34,408 nt of DNA from an uncultured Bacteroidales bacterium (lineage in GTDB: Bacteria > Bacteroidota > Bacteroidia > Bacteroidales > Marinilabiliaceae): positions 1 to 34,408 of the forward strand of contig CALYZD010000017.1 in assembly GCA_945607565.1 (NCBI GenBank), read 5' to 3'. Numbering within the stretch: the stretch's first letter is position 1; every line of letters begins with the position of its first letter. The notes under the pieces are model-generated. The model was not told where the DNA came from and ran no database searches. It saw nothing but the letters and a program-made list of their open reading frames with translations. Of this stretch, positions 33,981 to 34,408 are shown one piece after another. Position numbers and translations under genes: made by a program.

Positions 33981-34408
33981 ATGGAAGAAATATTTGGGAA
34001 AATATATGAAATGACTGCGATTAGCAATATCGTTGCCCAACCGCAGTTTATTATAATGTATCTGCTCGCGTTTGTGTTGCTCTATCTGGGTATCAAAAAG
34101 CAGTACGAGCCACTTTTGCTTGTCCCGATTGCGTTTGGAGTGCTGATAGCCAACTTCCCCGGCGGCGACATGGGCGTGGTGGCCGTCAACGGCAACGGAG
34201 AATTTTTCAGGATGCTCAACGAGAGCGGCGTCAAGGAGTTCATCACTTTGGCCAATCCGTTCGCGGCTATTCCGGCCGACGCTCAATTGTCCGACTATGT
34301 CAAGGTCGGCGAGTCATTTTACTCGTTGGCCGACAATCCGATTCTGAAGAGCGTTCCGGTTTCGCAAATCGAAGTGAACAATATTTGGGAAATGCCGTTG
34401 CATGACAT
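33981..34408 (+). CDS. oadB: Sodium ion-translocating decarboxylase beta subunit (OadB), truncated by the window end
   Basis: The frame opens with ATG three bases after the alpha-subunit stop and runs off the window after 142 codons. The N-terminus MEEIFGKIYEMTAISNIV is followed by a membrane segment and the OadB block YLGIKKQYEPLLLVPIAFGVLIANFPG (residues about 37-63). From about residue 65 to 140 a hydrophilic stretch separates this from the next expected membrane block; it seems longer than in classical OadB. The beta subunit carries the decarboxylation of carboxybiotin and the sodium pathway. Order gamma-alpha-beta matches known sodium pumps. Confidence 0.9.
   Translation, partial: MEEIFGKIYEMTAISNIVAQPQFIIMYLLAFVLLYLGIKKQYEPLLLVPIAFGVLIANFPGGDMGVVAVNGNGEFFRMLNESGVKEFITLANPFAAIPADAQLSDYVKVGESFYSLADNPILKSVPVSQIEVNNIWEMPLHD

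Noticed and set aside
1-34408. CRISPR arrays, tRNA/rRNA genes, insertion sequences, prophage
   Set aside because: No regularly spaced repeats, no transposase or integrase frame and no cloverleaf or rRNA-like segment was noticed on reading both strands.

Overview
The window is chromosomal DNA from a member of the Bacteroidota, most likely order Bacteroidales, with moderately high GC. The evidence is the repeated promoter form TTG, 19-24 bases, then TAnnTTTG (best before rpsF and before the RNA candidate near 25.5 kb), A-rich leaders mostly without Shine-Dalgarno sites, the rpmB-rpmG-DUF4295-ftsY order, a long SecA of 1107 residues, a DUF2807 protein, and an oadG-oadA-oadB sodium-pump set. Genus cannot be told from the sequence alone. 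No tRNA, rRNA, CRISPR array, insertion sequence or prophage was seen. Most genes are core housekeeping genes; accessory material is limited to the left edge and a few hypothetical genes.

Layout. 1-0.7 kb: tail of an AlbA_2/Schlafen-type ATP-binding regulator and an orphan Vsr-like endonuclease. 0.75-6.6 kb (minus strand): a tight run, M23/LysM peptidase, SNF2 helicase, DUF2807 protein, MFS transporter. 6.8-9.1 kb: gmd and fcl, which make GDP-L-fucose. 9.1-10.5 kb: a convergent pair, an unrecognised protein and a vWA protein, whose stop codons are 4 bases apart. 10.7-11.9 kb: the rpsF-rpsR-rplI ribosomal operon. 12-15.8 kb: purT, a NUDIX hydrolase, ilvA and a doubtful small secreted protein. 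15.9-20.1 kb: secA-lgt. 20.2-21.8 kb (minus): an RluA-family pseudouridine synthase with a long N-terminal extension. 22.1-25.4 kb: a RelA/SpoT homologue, pncC and a cysteine-cluster protein. 25.5-25.7 kb: a probable structured non-coding RNA. 25.75-31.5 kb: rpmB-rpmG-DUF4295, then ftsY-rimO-RsmI-like-nadE. 31.8 kb to the end: a biotin-dependent sodium-pump decarboxylase operon (gamma, alpha, truncated beta).

How the parts work together. Much of the window serves translation and export: ribosomal proteins bS6, bS18, bL9, bL28 and bL33, S12 methylthiolation (RimO), rRNA modification (RsmI-like, RluA-like), the stringent response (Rel), and membrane targeting (SecA, FtsY, Lgt). Cofactor and amino-acid metabolism (NadE, PncC, PurT, IlvA) is interleaved. 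The last operon would couple a decarboxylation to sodium export.

The least expected signals are: (a) the gene-free interval before rpmB, which has its own strong promoter, can fold into a long rod of about 160 nt and ends in a T-tract, resembling 6S RNA; (b) a clean Shine-Dalgarno site before rplI and a weaker one before rpsR, in a phylum that rarely uses them and in the operon encoding S6 and S18; (c) a 34-base nested dyad upstream of the sodium-pump operon; (d) a Rel enzyme whose hydrolase motif has decayed.
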